Below, piece after piece: positions 13,926 to 14,026 of a stretch of DNA of 14,026 nt (position 1 is the first letter of the stretch; each line of letters opens with the position of its first letter). A program made the position numbers and the translations under genes. Source of the stretch: Propionibacteriaceae bacterium (GTDB lineage Bacteria; Actinomycetota; Actinomycetes; Propionibacteriales; Propionibacteriaceae); the NCBI GenBank assembly GCA_031268065.1, contig JAIRXX010000289.1:1-14026 (forward strand), written 5' to 3'. Below the pieces are notes generated by a model, which was not told the origin of the DNA, did no database searches, and saw only the letters and a list, made by a program, of their open reading frames with translations.

Positions 13926-13939
13926 GGCCGGTTCCGGCC
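13926..13939. other. Short GC palindrome upstream of the TolB-like gene
   Basis: GGCCGGTTCCGGCC is a dyad that could fold as a 5-base-pair stem with a 4-base loop. It lies between the end of the edge gene and the ribosome site of the TolB-like gene. It could act as a weak terminator or an operator; it could also be chance in GC-rich DNA. Confidence 0.3.
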
Positions 13940-13945
13940 GGATCG

Positions 13946-14026
13946 TCATTTCGATTGGTTACGCGCCTCGGCGTCGGCTCGCAACTCGTCCAGCAGCGCA
14001 GTGCGCGGTTCGCAGGAGGCTAGGGC
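13946..14026 (-). CDS. C-terminal end of a gene running off the window (partial)
   Basis: Reading the minus strand from the right edge gives 26 codons then TGA at 13948-13946. The peptide ends in ALLDELRADAEARNQSK, a charged amphipathic helix, and most third codon positions are G or C as in the neighbouring genes. The TolB-like gene starts 34 bases downstream, so the two probably form an operon. The product cannot be recognised from this short tail. Confidence 0.5.
   Translation of the reverse strand, partial: ALASCEPRTALLDELRADAEARNQSK

Overview
The window looks like a high-GC Gram-positive genome (Actinomycetota, possibly a fermentative one). This rests on the GC-rich third codon positions, long antisense shadow frames, AGGA/GGAG-type ribosome sites and tight or overlapping gene junctions. 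No rRNA or tRNA is visible, so the placement is only approximate. The right edge of an MFS gene opens the window, a TolB-like beta-propeller gene and the tail of another gene close it, and a dense catabolic cluster fills the space between.

Layout. (1) 2-208, + strand: 3' end of an MFS transporter, followed by a very strong hairpin. (2) 446-3976, + strand: two tandem paralogous MFS transporters and a short-chain dehydrogenase (SDR) that overlaps the second transporter. (3) 9515-4040, - strand: a six-gene operon in the order acyl kinase (buk), beta-keto acid cleavage enzyme (BKACE/DUF849), phosphotransacylase (ptb), acetoacetyl-CoA thiolase, and the two subunits of an acetoacetate-type CoA-transferase. 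(4) 9617-10516, + strand: a LysR regulator divergent from that operon. (5) 12784-10541, - strand: a FadA-type thiolase and a crotonase-fold protein that carries the active-site pattern of 6-oxocamphor hydrolase rather than of enoyl-CoA hydratase. (6) 13911-12994, - strand: TolB-like propeller, then a gene fragment at the edge.

Working model (inference). A cyclic or linear compound that yields a beta-diketone is imported by the MFS pair and processed by the SDR. It is cleaved hydrolytically by the 6-oxocamphor-hydrolase-like enzyme, and the resulting beta-keto acid is cleaved with acetyl-CoA by BKACE to give acetoacetate plus an acyl-CoA. Acetoacetate is activated by the CoA-transferase and split by thiolase to acetyl-CoA, while an acyl-CoA is turned into ATP by Ptb-Buk. 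The logic closely matches anaerobic phloroglucinol breakdown (dihydrophloroglucinol, then 3-hydroxy-5-oxohexanoate, then 3,5-dioxohexanoate, then acetoacetate + acetoacetyl-CoA), with a crotonase-fold retro-Claisenase as candidate ring opener. The substrate is not proven by sequence.

A second notable point is structural. A 42-base piece of the 3' end of the first MFS gene (156-197) recurs as a 41-base degenerate copy at 12929-12969, in the same orientation. These two copies bracket the whole catabolic cluster, and the right copy runs into a stop codon and a hairpin. This looks like the footprint of a 12.8-kb island that entered at the 3' end of the MFS gene, although no recombinase gene lies in the window.
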